Source of the DNA: Ascaris suum
Lineage: Eukaryota; Nematoda; Chromadorea; Rhabditida; Ascarididae
Length of the DNA stretch: 64,000 nucleotides
Direction of reading: 5' to 3'
Assembly: GCA_013433145.1 (NCBI GenBank)
Contig: CM024171.1
Coordinates: 10,602,065-10,666,064, forward strand
Shown: positions 60,246-64,000 of the stretch, piece after piece
Layout: the number at the start of each line of letters is the position of its first letter
Numbering within the stretch: position 1 is the first letter of the stretch
Program-made: the position numbers and the translations under genes
Notes under the pieces: generated by a model
What the model saw: only the letters and a program-made list of their open reading frames with translations
What the model was told of the DNA's origin: nothing
Database searches by the model: none

Positions 60246-63200
60246 ATAACGTTTTTAATAAAGCTTCACAATCTAAATGCGTTCTTGCAGTGAATGCCTC
60301 GTTGAATTCACTCCACCCCGCAAGTTAAAAACTCCTGGGCTACCATCTGAAAAGAAACTAACAAGAAACGCGAAAGCATAGTGAAGATACCAATTGCGGA
60401 ATAATCCTGCTACCTCAGCGTCACCCTGTATGTAGTAGAGACGGAAGAAAATCCATGTCACGGCAGGGAAAATAAGAGGTAACAGGTTTCGTCTTGCGCT
60501 ATAATTGTAGTTGTTTAACATCAACCCACAAGAACCATCACGGATATGCGCTCCAACCCCCCCCCCTTCCCCCTCCCACTCGATTCTTCAAGGGTTTACG
60601 CTTCCGGCCATCGGCAGCCTTTGCATCTGTAATTTCCACTAGAATTTGTGGCTATTTAACTTCGACTGGCCTCACAACTTAATCCACAATTACTTCAGCT
60701 ACCCTCGTTTCGAAGGAATACTCGCGTTCCGCATGACTGCTTCCTGTTAATACTGTTGCTAGCTTGTAGTGGTGCCAACAACATTTGCACGCATTGACAG
60801 CCGTACGTCATGTGGCTGCACCGTTTTCTTGCCAAAATGAGGCGTATTTTCTCGAAGAGCCCTTTCTCCGAGAATTCAGGTTGCTAGGAACCTGCAACTT
60901 ATTGCTACCTCATCCTTCCCCTAACCAACATTTCAGTGAATACTTTATACTAAAACAACAACTGTAAACTTATGCTGAGTCATATAACCAAAGATACGAA
61001 AAGGTGGCATATACATATCTCAAGAATATTCAACGAAGATTCTTTACAATATACCTCGTCACTATTTCCAGTAAAAAACAGCGAAAATTCAATAAAAACA
61101 ACCTGAGCAGAAGATTTGGGCAAAACAGGATATCAATAGAAGAAGCCAACGAAGGATGCTTGAAAATTGCGGCCAGCAACAAATCCACAAAACATTAGCA
61201 GATCAACAAGAGGCAAACATACTACGCTTTACAATATCGCCGCAAAGGGGTAAGGTTAATTCAGAGATTAGATTCATTTTGCAGATAACGGATGGATGGC
61301 AAATACAAACACAAATATGTTATAGATGGCTACAGCTCTTTAATGCCCTCCTCTTATTTCCTCGACTCTTAACAGAAGTTTCGGAATGGCAAACACCTTT
61401 GTGACGAGGTTGGCAAAAGAGGTATTCGCATACAAATAGGGAACACTGGCCATACATTTAAAGCATTGCATATGACATGAACAATTCATGCAACACATCA
61501 TTGTGGATTTAATATCCAAGAAGTGAACGTGAATCTCTCAATAAATTAATTGTAACGACACATGCATATGAATTTATGAAGCATCGATAAACCCTTCCTA
61601 ATGTCCGGATTTACCTACAACGATCTCAACTAGAAAACAGGAGTGACTGGTCTAATCTTTTTTCTCGGGGATTTCTCCCCTTCTTTCTTTTCACCTGTAC
61701 TAGTTCCTGCACGCTCTTATGGTCTCAGCCTGAGATGAAGTTGCAACTCTCCAAGTGACATGTGATGAGGAAAAAGATCAAACTCTAGGCTCATCTTTAA
61801 CAAAAAAACGAGGAAGAAGCGTGGAAGAAATCAAGAATAAGAATAAGCAAGTTTCACAAAACCGGACGAGTGGATATCACAAATAAGATTCGATATTTTT
61901 TATGCCTCTGCCTTTATATCCAGGATGTGGCGAGAAACAGCATCGGATCGCTATAACCTAAGCTTAGGGCAACACTGATCCTAAGGCGTGCTGAAACTAT
62001 GCTCCCACCTATATCGCTGATTGTTTCTCACCGAGGATGTTTTCCTACTTAGAAACATATAAAATAGCGAGCGGAAAAGTTTGGAAACGAATCAAAACAT
62101 CGAAAAGGTGACGTCATTGCCAATCAACAAGGTAACTTTCATCGGCATCTAATTTCGCGATTTCAAAAACACATAAATTAATGAATGCATGCGAAGAAAA
62201 ATTCTGCGCGAAAGCATTAGAGCAAAGAAGCGTTCCACATATAAGTTGCTAGGCATTGGAATTACTCCTCATAAAGGCGATCGAGGCAACAAAGTGTGGA
62301 ATGATTCACTTGGCTAATTTTTAGCTCCACCTTTCAATTAAATGGTCTCCGAAGAGGAAAATACTGAAAACGTCTATAGCGAACGCTTTGATAATGCCCA
62401 TCAAATTTTGGATTTCTCCATATCTTTTGAAATTCTCCGTTTCCAAACTAATTTACTAATTACAACGAACTCGCATCGAAAATTGTAATTACAGAGCCTT
62501 TTACTATTCGAAAAAGTTTGTAGGTTTAAGCCTCAGAAATAAGAGAAAAATATATGCATCGGCAATATCGTCGTCATTTTGCATTTCTTATGCTACACGA
62601 AAAATTAAAAGAGTTGAAATGGCAAAAAAAAGGACAAATACAACGAAATAGAATATGAACGAAGAGAAAAATATAAAGGAAGAACTGCATTGTTTCCCTA
62701 AATAAGAGGCACACTCATCAGTGCACAATCATCAACAATACGAGCGCGTTATATAGAAAAAACAAGAGAAACATACTTGAATTTAATAAATTAGAGCATT
62801 TTTGAATTTTAAAGTTTAAGCGAACAATCGTTTACCTCTGAAATAAAAAATGGGACTCATGGATCGAATACTTCAAATGTTCGCATATCAATTAAATATC
62901 AAATGAGCTAGTTCTTCATATTTTAATTCATGCTAGAACTATATCGTTTATACGCCTTTTTAGCAAAACCTTTCATTCAATCGACATCGAAATGGAAAAA
63001 AACGTTTCACTTAGCTCATAAACCACTAATCACCTATATTTCATCGATACAATATGTGCTCAACAATTAGAGAGGAAAACGAAATATTTGAATTAAAAAT
63101 TCCACCAATATAATAGCAATGTTACAATGTGACGAGAGAAGAAATATGAGAAAATAAAAGAGCGATATAAATGCAATGCAAAGAGAATATACATAAAAAC

Positions 63201-64000
63201 GAAGTACACGCTAAACATAGGCACTTTTAATGCGCATCATAGAAATCACATAAAAATCAATGTCTTCCCTCGTAATTACTCGTCGAACGAAGCAAAAATT
63301 CGTAAAGTATGCTAACAAAAAGCAAAACAAAGTCCTAACCTGTTCTCCCATTTCCACTTATTCGTTGATGGCGCGAATAGAAGGCAGAGGAGCAAAAGAG
63401 AAATGGCGAGAGGTTAAGGGGAGAGGAGTGGGGAGAGCAAACGCAAATTTCAGATGTTGGTGGAGTACGCGTTTCTCGTTATAATTTATACTCAAATTAA
63501 TGTATGTAAATCTTTAGCGAAGGAAATTAATATCTATAGTGTTCCTTCAGTTAAAAAAAAACTGCATTAATCAGACTTGTATCAAATAAAAAAACATTCA
63601 ACGATTTAGTTTGAAGTTGCAAGTATTGATGAGTTTATTCGATGAAAAGAGTTATATAACAACATCATTTGGCGTCTCTTGAAATTCATCGTAAATAGCC
63701 GAAACTGTTCTATCAGCTCGTGAAGCCGTTTCTTTTCGTAATATTCTCATGGAAATCGAATATAAATAATTCCTCAAAAACTCCTTCTAAACTGATTTTC
63801 CACAGCTTTTAGGGAACTCAAAACGTTCAGATTTTTGAGTGTAAATCACGATGACGACAACTGATCGATGAGGCAATGATGACAACCAGTGAAAACCTCA
63901 TGTCACTGATGTTGAACTATAACTACAACATGGGTTGCAGTTTTCCATATGATGACCACAACATAAATTTCAAAACTCGTTTTTCTTCACCCTCTCCCCT

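Larger units (their letters stand above)
57350..64000. other. 3' flank of the ALDH gene and AT-rich non-coding stretch
   Basis: About 6.6 kb in which no conserved protein motif was recognised on either strand. Open frames are short (60-83 codons). Two compositionally distinct patches stand out, a GC-rich island at about 59505-59710 and a GC-richer open segment at 60030-60245; each has its own entry. The part after 61400 is strongly AT-rich. A gene with its exons beyond the window could begin here. Confidence 0.5.

Noticed and set aside
1..64000. CRISPR arrays, rRNA genes, viral or bacterial operons
   Set aside because: No regularly spaced direct repeats, no rRNA core motifs and no multi-gene prokaryotic coding runs were seen.

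Overview
The window is nuclear DNA from a eukaryote, almost certainly a nematode. The genes have many GT-AG introns with short T-rich acceptors of the TTTTCAG or TTTTAG type. One start codon sits directly behind an acceptor-like site, as in trans-spliced nematode mRNAs, and the gene set resembles Caenorhabditis chromosome III. The species was not determined; a rhabditid or strongylid (clade V) worm fits best. No bacterial operons, CRISPR arrays, rRNA or convincing tRNA genes were seen. All gene models were built by hand from conserved protein motifs and exon phase.

Five protein-coding genes were reconstructed, and in each the exons join in frame. (1) 488-6558, + strand: catalytic subunit of protein phosphatase 4, 9 exons, 326 aa. 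(2) 10394-12250, +: mitochondrial monothiol glutaredoxin 5, 3 exons, 143 aa. (3) 12291-25931, - strand: PP2C-type phosphatase PPM1G with a large acidic insert, 15 exons, 556 aa. (4) 30044-42481, +: sn-1 diacylglycerol lipase, DAGLB-like, 14 exons, 662 aa. (5) 49573-57349, +: a two-domain protein, 10 exons, 707 aa. Its N-terminal part looks like a permuted NlpC/P60 (YiiX/C92-type) papain-like hydrolase, fused in one exon to a complete aldehyde dehydrogenase of the ALDH9 type.

Layout: GLRX5 and PPM1G converge with only 40 bp between their stop codons. PPM1G and DAGL diverge from a 4.1 kb intergenic region. DAGL and the ALDH fusion lie head to tail, 7.1 kb apart. From memory, the C. elegans counterparts of the last three (ppm-1.G, dagl-2, alh-11) are all on cosmid F42G9, so this looks like a conserved block.

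The remaining sequence (1-487, 6559-10393, 25932-30043, 42482-49572, 57350-64000 and the long introns) is mostly AT-rich and non-coding. It holds a tandem duplication, a foldback (MITE-like) element inside DAGL, poly-G/poly-C tracts, an AAAT microsatellite and a GC-rich island.

The two most notable observations are the hydrolase-ALDH fusion and the repeated need for non-canonical 3' splice sites (AAG or GAG instead of CAG/TAG) in three of the five genes.
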